A DNA stretch of 45,701 nucleotides. It comes from Nitrospirota bacterium (GTDB lineage: Bacteria; Nitrospirota; Thermodesulfovibrionia; Thermodesulfovibrionales; JdFR-86). Below are positions 26,808 through 35,390 of this stretch, piece after piece. The position numbers and the translations under genes are program-made. The stretch lies in NCBI GenBank assembly GCA_016207905.1, contig JACQZC010000004.1:1-45701 (forward strand). Direction: 5' to 3'. Position 1 is the stretch's first letter. Each line of letters opens with the position of its first letter. The notes below the pieces were generated by a model, which saw nothing but the letters and a program-made list of their open reading frames with translations, had not been told where the DNA came from and did no database searches.

Positions 26808-27959
26808 CTATTTAGAGAACCTTTCTATTTTTATCGAAGAATCGGGTTTTTGTTGTTTCCCTGTTTCTGTAAATGCCACCTCAGAAGTGGAATGAACGCC
26901 TTTTACCTTTAGCTTGAAATCATCTGGATTCGTTGCCCATCTAAGTGCCTCCTCGTATGCAATAAGTCCTGCCTGATAAAGGTCAAAAAGAGACTGGTCG
27001 AATGTCTGCATACCGTAATGGACCTTGCCCTGCATTATGGCATCTGGAATGAGCTTTGTCTTATCCGCGTCTTCTATGCAGTCTTTTATAGTTGCAGTGG
27101 CAATAAGGATTTCTACTGCAGGGACCCTGCCTTGTCCATCTGCCCTTGGCACAAGCCTGAGCGAAATGATTCCCTGAAGTATGGCGGCAAGCTGAAGCCT
27201 GACCTGCTTGTGCTGGTAAGGAGGGAAAAACGATATGATTCTGTTAACCGTTTCAGAGGCATTGAGGGTGTGCAGTGTGCTTAAGACAAGGTGTCCTGTC
27301 TCAGCGGCTGACATTGCAGTCTGAATGGTCTCGAAGTCACGCATCTCGCCAACCAGTATCACATCTGGGTCCTGCCTGAGTGCGGCCCTCAGTGCCTTTG
27401 CAAACGACTCGGTGTCAACACCCACTTCTCTCTGGTTAATCAGTCCCCGTTTGTCTCTATGAAGGTACTCTATTGGGTCCTCTATGGTTACGATATTTAC
27501 GGTCTTTGACATGTTTATAAGGTCAATCATAGCGGCAAGGGTCGTGGATTTTCCACTTCCCGTTGTTCCTGTCACGAGTATAAGACCCCTTTGCTGTAAT
27601 GCAATCTTGTTTAGGATTGTTGGAAGATGTAGCTCCTCTATTGTTGGAATCTTCATTGGAATCGTTCTCATGGTGATGCCAACGGTTCCCCTCTGAACAA
27701 ATGCATTACACCTAAACCTTCCAAGTCCCGGAACACTATATGCGAAATCTATGTCGTTTTTCTTTTTGAAGTTTTCCCTTTGTCCTGGGTTCATTAGCGA
27801 AAGGCTGAGCTTAACTGTATCCTCGTTGGAGAGCCTGTTTCCAGAAGGAAGAGGGACAAGCTCTCCATTAACTCTCATGATTGGTGGCGAGCCAACCTTC
27901 ATGTGCAGGTCAGAGGCACCATGCGAAAGCGCAGTCTTAAGAAGTTCGGTTATATCCAT
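26808..27959 (-). CDS. pilT: PilT/PilU-family type IV pilus retraction ATPase
   Basis: This hexameric secretion ATPase drives pilus retraction and twitching. The N-terminal PAS-like domain begins ITELLKTALSHGASDLHMKVG. The ATPase core has Walker A TGTTGSGKSTTLA, the Asp box (TIEDPIEYLH), Walker B DPDVILVGEMRD and the His box GHLVLSTLHT. The C-terminal AIRNLIRE motif of canonical PilT is changed to TIKDCIED with a longer loop before KVHYGMQTFDQSLFDLY. It may therefore be a PilU-like or divergent paralogue. Other pilus genes are not in the window. Confidence 0.9.
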   Translation of the reverse strand: MDITELLKTALSHGASDLHMKVGSPPIMRVNGELVPLPSGNRLSNEDTVKLSLSLMNPGQRENFKKKNDIDFAYSVPGLGRFRCNAFVQRGTVGITMRTIPMKIPTIEELHLPTILNKIALQQRGLILVTGTTGSGKSTTLAAMIDLINMSKTVNIVTIEDPIEYLHRDKRGLINQREVGVDTESFAKALRAALRQDPDVILVGEMRDFETIQTAMSAAETGHLVLSTLHTLNASETVNRIISFFPPYQHKQVRLQLAAILQGIISLRLVPRADGQGRVPAVEILIATATIKDCIEDADKTKLIPDAIMQGKVHYGMQTFDQSLFDLYQAGLIAYEEALRWATNPDDFKLKVKGVHSTSEVAFTETGKQQKPDSSIKIERFSK

Positions 27960-27960
27960 A

Positions 27961-28956
27961 TTATTTTTTCCCCGTGTAGATTTCCTTTATCTTGTCTTCA
28001 ATCTCTTTTGAAATCTCAGGCTTGGTTTTAAGGAGCTCCTTTGCATTATCTCTTCCTTGCCCGATTCTCTGCCCTCCGTAGCTATACCATGCACCTGATT
28101 TCTCTATCAGCTTATTGTCAACTCCGAGGTCTACGAGCTCTCCTACTCTGGATATGCCCTCGTTAAAATATATGTCAAACTCAGCCTGCCTAAAAGGCGG
28201 GGCAAGTTTGTTTTTAACCACCTTTACCCTTACCCTTCCGCCTATGGTCTCCTGATTTTCCTTTAGGGTGTCTATCTTTCTTATGTCAAACCTCATGGAG
28301 GAATAGAACTTTAAGGCATTGCCTCCTGTTGTTGTCTCAGGAGAGCCAAACATCACGCCGATTTTCATCCTTATCTGGTTGATGAATATAACTGTTGTGA
28401 GGGACTTTGAGATTGCGGCAGTTAGTTTTCGGAGTGCCTGACTCATAAGCCTTGCCTGAAGCCCTGGCAGGGAATCCCCCATATCGCCTTCTATCTCAGC
28501 CCTCGGCACTAATGCGGCAACCGAGTCTATGACCACGATGTCAACTGCTCCGCTTCTTACCAATGCCTCGGTAACCTCTAATGCCTGTTCCCCTGTGTCA
28601 GGCTGGGAGATGAGGAGGTCATCCACTTTCACTCCTAACTTGCGCGCATAATTTGTATCCAGTGCATGCTCTGCATCGATGAATGCGGCGGTCCCGCCTC
28701 CTGCCTGTGCCTGAGCCACTCCTGTCAGTGCGAGGGTTGTCTTTCCAGAGGACTCAGGACCAAATATCTCTACGACCCTTCCCCTTGGGAATCCGCCTAT
28801 TCCGGTTGCGATGTCGAGAGCCAAAGAGCCGGTGGGTATAACCTGAATCCCTCCTGCGATTTCCTGTCCGCCGAGCTTCATTATTGCGCCCTTCCCAAAT
28901 GTCTTCTCTATCTGTGCAATTGCTGTCTCAAGGGCCTTTGCCTTATCTTTGTTCAT
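27961..28956 (-). CDS. recA: recombinase RecA
   Basis: The protein has the complete RecA core: [14 protein letters not shown], Walker [31 protein letters not shown], Walker [25 protein letters not shown], loop L1/L2 region ([43 protein letters not shown]). The C-terminus is short, and length 331 is at the low end. AAAGGAGG precedes the ATG. No LexA box is evident in the 34-bp gap to thpR. It is part of a long co-directional run with pilT and recX. Confidence 0.98.
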   Translation of the reverse strand: MNKDKAKALETAIAQIEKTFGKGAIMKLGGQEIAGGIQVIPTGSLALDIATGIGGFPRGRVVEIFGPESSGKTTLALTGVAQAQAGGGTAAFIDAEHALDTNYARKLGVKVDDLLISQPDTGEQALEVTEALVRSGAVDIVVIDSVAALVPRAEIEGDMGDSLPGLQARLMSQALRKLTAAISKSLTTVIFINQIRMKIGVMFGSPETTTGGNALKFYSSMRFDIRKIDTLKENQETIGGRVRVKVVKNKLAPPFRQAEFDIYFNEGISRVGELVDLGVDNKLIEKSGAWYSYGGQRIGQGRDNAKELLKTKPEISKEIEDKIKEIYTGKK

Positions 28957-28990
28957 CGGTCCTCCTTTGGAATTTATTTTAACTTAAATC

Positions 28991-29560
28991 TCAAGGCTCT
29001 GTCATTAAGGGAATATCATCGAGCCTCGTATACTTAGACCCTTTAGGGTGTAGCTCGCTCTTCATTATGGAGATGTTTTCCACCTGTATTTTACCAAAGA
29101 CCGTTCCTTTAAGGTTTTCGATTTCCCGAACCAGTGCCTCCTTGCCCCTTGCTGATTTAACCCTTCCGATCGTCAGATGCGGCTTAAACTGCCTTTCCTC
29201 TGGCTCAAACCCTATGGCAGTAAGTGCCATCTCAACTGCGCTCTGAAGCCTAACTAAATGCTCGGAATTCCTTATTCCAAGCCATACGATTCTCGGATAC
29301 CTTACATTGGGAAATGCGCCTGCACTGGCAAATTCGATAGAGAAACTTCTAAGGGGGCTCACTGCAGAGGTAAGTCTGTCTTTGATTTCAGGAAGTCTTG
29401 CCTCAGGCGTCTTACCTAAGAACTTAAGTGTAATGTGGAGGTTTTCTATGCGAACCCATTTTACATCATCGCCTGAGTCTCTGAGAGCCTTTGTCTTTTC
29501 GTCAATGCTCCTTTTAATCTCCAGAGGTAACTCTACGGATATGAAACACCTTATGTCCAT
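28991..29560 (-). CDS. thpR: RNA 2',3'-cyclic phosphodiesterase (ThpR/LigT family)
   Basis: The 189-residue protein carries both 2H-phosphoesterase motifs, LHITLKFLG (near 46) and PHLTIGRVK (near 128), and starts IRCFISVELP like the family. It opens 2',3'-cyclic phosphates and can ligate tRNA halves in vitro. It overlaps the cinA-like gene by 10 bp. Confidence 0.92.
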   Translation of the reverse strand: MDIRCFISVELPLEIKRSIDEKTKALRDSGDDVKWVRIENLHITLKFLGKTPEARLPEIKDRLTSAVSPLRSFSIEFASAGAFPNVRYPRIVWLGIRNSEHLVRLQSAVEMALTAIGFEPEERQFKPHLTIGRVKSARGKEALVREIENLKGTVFGKIQVENISIMKSELHPKGSKYTRLDDIPLMTEP

Positions 29561-30036
29561 ATGGAGACTGCCTCATAAAGAAACTCAAGGGCAGTTATCC
29601 CTGCTGATTTTTTGATTTTATCTCTCGAGCCCTCAAATCTAAAGCCTCTCGATGTGGTCTCCTTCGAGAACGAAACTGCTATAAATACGAGCCCCACTTT
29701 TTTGTCCTCTATCGGCTCCGGTCCAAGATTTCCTGTAATCGAAAGGCAGAAGTCGGTTCCTGTTTTGCTTCTTAAAGACTCTGCCATTTCCCTTGCTGTT
29801 TCTTCGCTTATTGTGCCATGTTTTTTTACAGTGGATTTTTTGACACCGAGAAGCTTTATCTTCGAATTTATGGAATAAGAAACTATAGAGGAGTCAAAGA
29901 ATAGGGATGCCCCGGGGAGTGTTGTAAGCCAGTGGCTTATAAGCCCTCCTGTGCAGGACTCTGCAATGCTTAAGCGAAGCCCTTTTGATTTGAAGGCTTC
30001 GTGAAGCTTGCCAACGATTTCTAAATGCGTTTCCAT
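29551..30036 (-). CDS. pncC: CinA C-terminal-type nicotinamide-nucleotide amidase (PncC)
   Basis: A single-domain CinA_C protein: SIAESCTGGLISHWLTTLPGASLFFDSSIVSYS, HGTISEETAREMAE and CLSITGNLGP are family signatures. It deamidates NMN to recycle NAD. The N-terminal MoaB-like domain of long CinA is absent, so this is the short PncC type (161 residues). cinA-recA linkage is common. It overlaps pgpA by 16 bp. Confidence 0.9.
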   Translation of the reverse strand: METHLEIVGKLHEAFKSKGLRLSIAESCTGGLISHWLTTLPGASLFFDSSIVSYSINSKIKLLGVKKSTVKKHGTISEETAREMAESLRSKTGTDFCLSITGNLGPEPIEDKKVGLVFIAVSFSKETTSRGFRFEGSRDKIKKSAGITALEFLYEAVSIWT

Positions 30037-30470
30037 ATCTGAAGTATAAGATTCGTATAAATGCCTGCAATAAGGTCATCTGCCATAATGCCTACCCCTC
30101 CTGGCAGTCTCTGAACCTCCATTATAGGATGTGGCTTTAGTATATCGAAAACCCTGAATAAAATAAAGGATGCAATGAAATACCCTTTGGTTTGTGGAAG
30201 AAACGCTATTGAAACGAGATACCCTGCAAACTCATCGATGACTATTGGGCTTGCGTCCTTCTTTGCAAAGAGCTTTTCAGCCTCATGAGACACAAATGTC
30301 CCTCCTGCTAAGGCAACAAGAAAGATTGAGACATGAACATAAGGGGATGGCGTTAAAAGCCAGAGCATGATTAGTGAAACAAAAGACCCGAATGTCCCCG
30401 GAGCTATAGGCATGAAACCCACAGGTCCAAGCGTTGCCATGTATTTAATGGCTGACTGGATTAAGGTCAT
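30021..30470 (-). CDS. pgpA: phosphatidylglycerophosphatase A
   Basis: A membrane enzyme converting PGP to phosphatidylglycerol. The conserved blocks GFMPIAPGTFGS, PIVIDEFAGYLVSI, FILFRVFDILKPHPI and LPGGVGIMADDLIAGIY are intact, with three or four hydrophobic helices. Length 149 is normal. Its ATG overlaps the PilZ gene stop by 4 bp. Confidence 0.94.
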   Translation of the reverse strand: MTLIQSAIKYMATLGPVGFMPIAPGTFGSFVSLIMLWLLTPSPYVHVSIFLVALAGGTFVSHEAEKLFAKKDASPIVIDEFAGYLVSIAFLPQTKGYFIASFILFRVFDILKPHPIMEVQRLPGGVGIMADDLIAGIYTNLILQIWKRI

Positions 30471-31096
30471 TTGCCCTTCTCTATAAAGCGGGTAAGGATA
30501 GCTTTTGTCTCGGCAGAGAGATTTATAAACCTTGCGCCATAATAAGTCGTTCCATCGGTAGGGTCTATTGCAGACCTCATCACCTCTGCCTCGAGGCTTA
30601 CCCTTCTTGAAAGCCCGGTAACATAGAAGGAGATTATTACATTATCTGTCCTGCTAAGGGGCTTATCGCATTTAAATGCAATGCCTGTCATGGAGAAGTT
30701 TTCGGACCTTCCAATGAAGGTCTCGTTTTTATCTTTGGATGTAATTGTTATGAGGGCATTAAAAACCCTTCTTTCTGAGATGTAAAGCAGTCTTGCCGTA
30801 ATCTCAAGGAATGCCTCTTTGTAAACAGGCCATACTATAAAGTAAACATCCTTTGTTTTTCTCTCGACTGTCATTTGCTTTCCATCTGTAACGATTATTT
30901 TTGGTGTGTTTTGTAGCGTGGCATTCATGGACCGATAGGTCTTTTCGCCTGTTATGATTAGGTCGGGCTTTCTGGGAAGTGTTGCCGATAAGGCAGACTC
31001 ATCGGATGTAAAGACCTCTGCATTTGCACTCTTTAGATACCCTATGACCTCCTCCCATAGAGGCCTTTTATCTTTAATGAGACAGATGGTCTTCAA
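30467..31096 (-). CDS. PilZ-domain protein with N-terminal receiver-like domain
   Basis: Residues about 1-105 look like a degenerate receiver fold (TICLIKDKRPLWEEVIGYLKSANAEVF..., PDLIITG, PKIIVTDG) without a clear phospho-acceptor. Residues about 108-207 form a PilZ domain with an ERRVFNALITI stretch and the NFSMTGIAFKC motif (variant of D/NxSxxG), as in c-di-GMP receptors. Together with the nearby pilT this suggests a link to surface motility, by inference. It overlaps its neighbours by 4 bp on both sides. Confidence 0.78.
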   Translation of the reverse strand: MKTICLIKDKRPLWEEVIGYLKSANAEVFTSDESALSATLPRKPDLIITGEKTYRSMNATLQNTPKIIVTDGKQMTVERKTKDVYFIVWPVYKEAFLEITARLLYISERRVFNALITITSKDKNETFIGRSENFSMTGIAFKCDKPLSRTDNVIISFYVTGLSRRVSLEAEVMRSAIDPTDGTTYYGARFINLSAETKAILTRFIEKGK

Positions 31097-31509
31097 ACCT
31101 CAACGAGCCTCATACTCCATGAGACCTTTGCAGTTGGCTCTATAGTTGCCTTTACAGAGCAGTATTTGTCCATAGATAGCTCGATTGCCCTTTTAACGGC
31201 ATCCTCGCTTATACCCTTGCCTTTAACCGTGAACTCTATGTTTACAGAGGTATATTTCTTTGGGTAGTTTTCAGCCTTTTCACCTTTGATATTAAGCTCA
31301 AGTCCTGTTACATTTTCTTTTTTCTTCTTAAGGATAGAGATGACATCCATGCCTGTGCATCCACCTAATGAGACAAGCAGGAGCTCCATTGGCCTCATGC
31401 CTGTGTCATTGCCTCCAACATCAGGGGTTCCGTCCATGACTACTGCATGTCCTGAATCGGATTCGCCTACGAACTGAAGGCCATCTACATATTTTACTTT
31501 TATACTCAT
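31093..31509 (-). CDS. OsmC/Ohr-family protein
   Basis: The 138-residue protein has both redox cysteines of the family, in SLGGCTGMDV (near residue 52) and DKYCSVKATIEP (near 118), so it is likely a thiol peroxidase acting on organic hydroperoxides. It belongs to the YhfA-like OsmC subgroup by its length and the GMRPMELLLVSLGGC pattern. It has an AAGGA just before the ATG and 4-bp overlaps with both neighbours. Confidence 0.88.
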   Translation of the reverse strand: MSIKVKYVDGLQFVGESDSGHAVVMDGTPDVGGNDTGMRPMELLLVSLGGCTGMDVISILKKKKENVTGLELNIKGEKAENYPKKYTSVNIEFTVKGKGISEDAVKRAIELSMDKYCSVKATIEPTAKVSWSMRLVEV

Positions 31510-32309
31510 TTCCTTGCTCCTTTTTTCCTGCCTGCCTTCAGGCTTTCATAGAGGCTCAATGCCTTTTTCGGTGTTACACCCTCATGCACAACTGCCCTAA
31601 CAGCCTGTATCATCGAAGTAGGATGCTCTGCCTGAAATATGTTTCTTCCCATATCCACGCCAGAAGCACCTCTTGAGATTGCGTTATAAGTAAGGGTAAG
31701 GGCATCGAATTCAGGGATCTTCTTTCCTCCTGCCATAACAACTGGAACAGGACAGGTATTTACAACACGCTCGAAGTTCTCTGAGTAGTAGGTTTTTACA
31801 AAGTGTGCTCCCAGTTCTGCGGCAATCCTGCACGCTAAAGAAAGATACCTTGCATCCCTTGCCATGTCTTTTCCAACTGCAGTAACTGCAAGCACAGGGA
31901 TTCCATATCTTTGTCCTTCGTCAACGAGCTTTGCAAGGTTTGTAAGTGTCCGATGCTCATACTGGCCACCCACATATATCGATATAGCTACTGCGGATAC
32001 ATTAAGCCTTACTGCATCCTCCATTGCCACTATAAGCCCCTCGTTTGAAAGCTCTGTAAGTATGCTCTGGCCACCCGAGACCCTGAGAACTATTGGGGTA
32101 TCCGATGTAGCAGGTATAGATGTGCGAAGGACACCTCTCGTTGGCATAAGTGCATCCGCATATGGCAAAAGAGGTGTAAGAACCTTTCTTGGCTCCTCGA
32201 GCCCTGTTGTGGGTCCTAAGAAATATCCGTGGTCAACTGCAAGCATAACTGTTTTCCCTGTTTCAGGTTTGATAATCCTCGAAAGCCTGTTTTTTAATCC
32301 CCAGTCCAT
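31506..32309 (-). CDS. LsrF-like class I aldolase/thiolase (DhnA/FbaB family)
   Basis: The 267-residue protein closely follows E. coli LsrF over most of its length (DWGLKNRLSRIIKPETGKTVMLAVDHGYFLGPTTGLE, VLRVSGGQSILTELSNE, DAVRLNVSAVA, KTYYSENFERVV, CPVPVVMAGGKK, GASGVDMGRNIFQAEHP), including the Schiff-base Lys in VKTYY. LsrF acts on phosphorylated AI-2 breakdown products. No other lsr gene is in the window, so here it may instead be a general aldolase. The AAGGAGG before the ATG lies just past the stop of the MjaI-like gene. Confidence 0.82.
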   Translation of the reverse strand: MDWGLKNRLSRIIKPETGKTVMLAVDHGYFLGPTTGLEEPRKVLTPLLPYADALMPTRGVLRTSIPATSDTPIVLRVSGGQSILTELSNEGLIVAMEDAVRLNVSAVAISIYVGGQYEHRTLTNLAKLVDEGQRYGIPVLAVTAVGKDMARDARYLSLACRIAAELGAHFVKTYYSENFERVVNTCPVPVVMAGGKKIPEFDALTLTYNAISRGASGVDMGRNIFQAEHPTSMIQAVRAVVHEGVTPKKALSLYESLKAGRKKGARK

Positions 32310-32321
32310 AAAACCTCCTTA

Positions 32322-33023
32322 TTACCGTAATTTTAGTCTTGCGACTTCTGCTTCTATCTCTCGTACAACTTCTTTATTTTTGATTTTCTCTTTTTCACAA
32401 AATATGATAAAAACTTTACCACCAAATCGTTCAGTAAATTCCTCAAAACTTGCTTTCATCCTTTCGCTTACTGAATAATTCCCGAAGTTCGACTGCGCAG
32501 TGATTGGTTTTATTTGAATCCCAAAGGCTTTGTCTCCAACCCAGCCAAGATAGTCAATGTCTCCAGCATGATCAAGTTCCGGGTCACTTTCTTCAAATCT
32601 AATAGCAGGAAACTTTTTAGCGAGATAATCATTAACAACAGACTTTTCTCTTATGAATCCATCATATGTCCTATGGATAGTTACTTCATAAACAAAGTCT
32701 ATGCAATCTTGTAAAGTGACCTGACTAAACGCTTCTGTCCATTCAGGAATAACTACTTGAGTAATTTTTTCATAAAGCCTTTGACCAAGTTCCGTCAGAA
32801 TTTCTTTCGTAACCTTTATTGGTGTTTTATTCTTTGTGAAGGCTTTTTTAAAATAGAACGATTCCCATTCTTTAAGTGTTTTCGGCTGACATTCACGAAT
32901 TAAAGCCATAACAGCGCCAACTTTTTTAGGTCTAGTCAGTTGATAAGTATGGCTCGCATAGTTTAATACCTTTTCTTTTTTGCCGAAGGCTTTGGCAACC
33001 TTCTTAATTTCAGATTTGGGCAT
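32322..33023 (-). CDS. MjaI-like type II restriction endonuclease
   Basis: The 233-residue protein follows a methyltransferase gene with a 14-bp overlap. It has a PD-(D/E)XK-like core, ELDHAGDIDYLGWVGDKAFGIQIKPI (near residues 148-175), of the form D...D-(x)n-QIK, where Gln takes the place of the Glu/Asp. Its overall layout (N-terminal helical part TRPKKVGAVMALIRECQPKTLKEWESFY) fits the MjaI family, whose known members cut CTAG. Target in this organism is inferred, not shown. It ends at TAA just 12 bp before the aldolase ATG. Confidence 0.72.
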   Translation of the reverse strand: MPKSEIKKVAKAFGKKEKVLNYASHTYQLTRPKKVGAVMALIRECQPKTLKEWESFYFKKAFTKNKTPIKVTKEILTELGQRLYEKITQVVIPEWTEAFSQVTLQDCIDFVYEVTIHRTYDGFIREKSVVNDYLAKKFPAIRFEESDPELDHAGDIDYLGWVGDKAFGIQIKPITAQSNFGNYSVSERMKASFEEFTERFGGKVFIIFCEKEKIKNKEVVREIEAEVARLKLR

Positions 33024-34281
33024 TGGCTTCTCTCGAAATGGCTATAAATTTATGTTTATACTTAAAATCAGTTTCATTGGCCACCTGCACCAAGCCGTTT
33101 TTAATTAAATAAGCATTAATAAAAGTCTTATTTTTCAAATACAGGTAACACAATAAATTCCCTTCCTCATCATATTTAGTGCTGTCATATTTCATAAAGA
33201 CCTTTTGCCCCCTTAGTTTTTCCGAAAGGAATCTTACGGCTTCTCCATTTATTTCTTTTTTTCCTTTTATGCCGATAAGCCTGACCCTCAGGCCGTTATT
33301 GAGTACCAGAAGCTCAGAATTAATTACATGTTTTACCGAATAGTAGGTTTCGCGGCTATAGTCTGAATGGTCTATTTTTGAGCCGAACATTAATTTCTTA
33401 GGGTCAATCTTTTTATCGAACTTAACAGGGTCTTTAAAAACATATGGAAGTTTGTTTATTTCTTCTTTGAAGTTCAGGTTAAGTTTTTCCTGTTTTATGA
33501 TTTTAATATCGGAGGCTTTCAGCTTTGATTTTATTGCCGGCAGGAAGTCTTCATTAATCTCATAGCCCATAGAGTTTCTATCAAGATTCTCAGCCGCAAG
33601 GCAAGTTGTCCCGCTTCCAAGGAATGGATCAAGAACTGTATCACCGGCAAAGCTGAACATCTTAATCAGCCTTTTAGGGAGTTCTTCGGGGAATACTGCA
33701 AGATGCTTTTCCTGCCGTTTGCCCGGGAAATTCCAATGACCGGAAAAATACTCATTCCATTCCTCAATAGTCAGTTTTGATTTCTTTTTTACCTCTTTAC
33801 TCACCTTAGGGGGGTCGCCAAGTTTTTTAAATACAAGTATGAATTCATAATCGAGCTTTAATATCCCATTCCGGGGATAAGGAAACGAACCCATTATGGT
33901 AGCCCCGCCCGTTGTGTTACAGGTTGTCACCTTTTGCCAGATAATTGCGCCCATATAATCAAAGCCTATAGTTTCGCAAAACTTAATTATTTCTTCTCGA
34001 ATTGGTATAACCTTATACCTGCCGTAATATACCGAGCGGGCAAACTGGTCTCCGATATTGATGCACAGGCGGCAACCCTTATGTAAAACCCTACGGCATT
34101 CGTTCCAGACAAGGTTGAGATTGTTGATATATTCTTCATATGTATCGTTAAAGCCTATCTGGCTTCTATTCCCGTAGTCCTTTAACTGCCAGTATGGTGG
34201 AGAGGTAATAATAAGATGAACGGATTCATCTATTATTTCGTCCATCTCCCTGCTGTCACCTAAGATTATTTTTATATTCAT
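33010..34281 (-). CDS. N4-cytosine/N6-adenine DNA methyltransferase fused to a degenerate SNase-like domain
   Basis: Residues about 1-255 form a beta-class methyltransferase: motif IV LIITSPPYWQLKDYG (near 27-41) comes before motif I VLDPFLGSGTTCLAAENLDRNSMGYEI (near 215-240). Residues about 300-423 resemble a staphylococcal-nuclease fold (LLVLNNGLRVRLIGIKG, EAVRFLSEKLRGQKVFMKYDSTKYDEEGNLLCYLYL, INAYLIKNGLVQVAN, HKFIAISREANA). The usual DTPE after RLIG is replaced by KGKK, and the R of GR-LAY is Asn, so nuclease activity is unlikely. It is 17 bp after the alcohol dehydrogenase stop, with no promoter of its own. It should protect the MjaI-like enzyme's site. Confidence 0.82.
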   Translation of the reverse strand: MNIKIILGDSREMDEIIDESVHLIITSPPYWQLKDYGNRSQIGFNDTYEEYINNLNLVWNECRRVLHKGCRLCINIGDQFARSVYYGRYKVIPIREEIIKFCETIGFDYMGAIIWQKVTTCNTTGGATIMGSFPYPRNGILKLDYEFILVFKKLGDPPKVSKEVKKKSKLTIEEWNEYFSGHWNFPGKRQEKHLAVFPEELPKRLIKMFSFAGDTVLDPFLGSGTTCLAAENLDRNSMGYEINEDFLPAIKSKLKASDIKIIKQEKLNLNFKEEINKLPYVFKDPVKFDKKIDPKKLMFGSKIDHSDYSRETYYSVKHVINSELLVLNNGLRVRLIGIKGKKEINGEAVRFLSEKLRGQKVFMKYDSTKYDEEGNLLCYLYLKNKTFINAYLIKNGLVQVANETDFKYKHKFIAISREANAQI

Positions 34282-34297
34282 CCCTTACGATTGCTTC

Positions 34298-35323
34298 CTA
34301 TCTCCATGGCTCTATTATAACCTTAATAGACTCATCACCCTTTTCTACAAGCTGAAAGCCTTTTTGGGCTTCGCTTAAGGGAAGTCTGTGAGTTATCATC
34401 TCACGGACATTTACTTTCCCTTGATGTATTAGCTCAAGTGCAGTCATATGTTCGTTGTAGTTAGCGGCATAGGAGGATGTAAGTGTTATCTCCTTCCTCC
34501 AGAAAAGGTCATTTATTGGGATTGGATGCTTATACCCTTCCCCTGAGGGTGCAAAGAAAAGCACGGTTCCACCCCTGTCAACAGAGCTAAGTGCCTGCTC
34601 TATTGCATTAGGGGCTCCAGTTGTGAGTATGACTACATCTGCACCCCTTCCATTTAGCTTTCTAAATTCCAGTGGGATATCCTTCGATGCATGTATTGCC
34701 TCATCAGCACCGAGTCTTTTTGCGGCATTAAGTCTGAATTCCTTTACATCCGTTGAAACGACAAGAGATGCCCCCAGTGCCTTTGCAAGTTGGATGTGAA
34801 GAAGCCCTGAGATTCCAGAGCCTATTATAAGCACCCTTGAGCCCACAGAAACCTTTGCAAATCTCTGACCCCTGAGGACACATCCTAAGGGCTCTATGAA
34901 TGTTGCCTCTTCATATGACATATCAGAAGGGAGTAGGTACACACCCCTGTCCACATTGATTTGGGGAAGCCTTACATATTCCGAGAACCCTCCTGGATAA
35001 AATTTCGTAGTTCTCAGGGTCTCGCATACGCTGTGATGGTCAGAAAGGCAGTAATGGCATGTATTACATGGAACATGATGAGATGCAGAGACCCTTTGTC
35101 CTTTTCTATAGGAAGTTACACCGTCTCCTACCTCTACAATCTCTCCTGCTATCTCATGGCCCAAAACAAGAGGGGTTTTTCCCGCCCTATACCACTCAAG
35201 CACATCAGAGCCACATATACCGCTTGCATGGATTCGTATCACTATCTCGCCTCTGCCTGCCTCTGGCACAGGCATCTCCTTTAGCCGAATGTCGTTGTTT
35301 GAGTAATACATTGCTACATGCAA
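34298..35323 (-). CDS. zinc-dependent alcohol/polyol dehydrogenase (MDR family)
   Basis: This 341-residue medium-chain dehydrogenase has the catalytic zinc site (HASGICGSDVLEW, LGHEIAGEIVEVGDGV), the structural zinc loop with four Cys (CNTCHYCLSDHHSVC) and a Rossmann NAD(P) site (VLIIGSGISGLLHIQLAKALGA). It resembles threonine/sorbitol dehydrogenases; the substrate is not determined. The start is TTG (35321-35323): GGAGG lies 7 nt upstream, whereas the first ATG is four codons later. A good promoter lies upstream. Confidence 0.88.
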   Translation of the reverse strand: MHVAMYYSNNDIRLKEMPVPEAGRGEIVIRIHASGICGSDVLEWYRAGKTPLVLGHEIAGEIVEVGDGVTSYRKGQRVSASHHVPCNTCHYCLSDHHSVCETLRTTKFYPGGFSEYVRLPQINVDRGVYLLPSDMSYEEATFIEPLGCVLRGQRFAKVSVGSRVLIIGSGISGLLHIQLAKALGASLVVSTDVKEFRLNAAKRLGADEAIHASKDIPLEFRKLNGRGADVVILTTGAPNAIEQALSSVDRGGTVLFFAPSGEGYKHPIPINDLFWRKEITLTSSYAANYNEHMTALELIHQGKVNVREMITHRLPLSEAQKGFQLVEKGDESIKVIIEPWR

Positions 35324-35357
35324 GGGGTTTCCTCCATATAAAAGTTTTGCTTTAATG

Positions 35358-35386
35358 AATTTAACTTAAAGGCAGAAGGATGTCAA
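35358..35386 (-). promoter_or_regulatory. promoter of the dehydrogenase-led operon
   Basis: Minus strand: TTGACA (35381-35386), exactly 17 bp, TAAATT (35358-35363). It probably drives the dehydrogenase, RM unit 2 and the genes beyond. Confidence 0.7.
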
Positions 35387-35390
35387 ATGC

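Noticed and set aside
31506-32309. Part of an AI-2 (lsr) uptake operon
   Set aside because: Only the LsrF-like enzyme is present; no lsrK, lsrR, lsrG or transporter genes lie nearby, so quorum-sensing function cannot be claimed.
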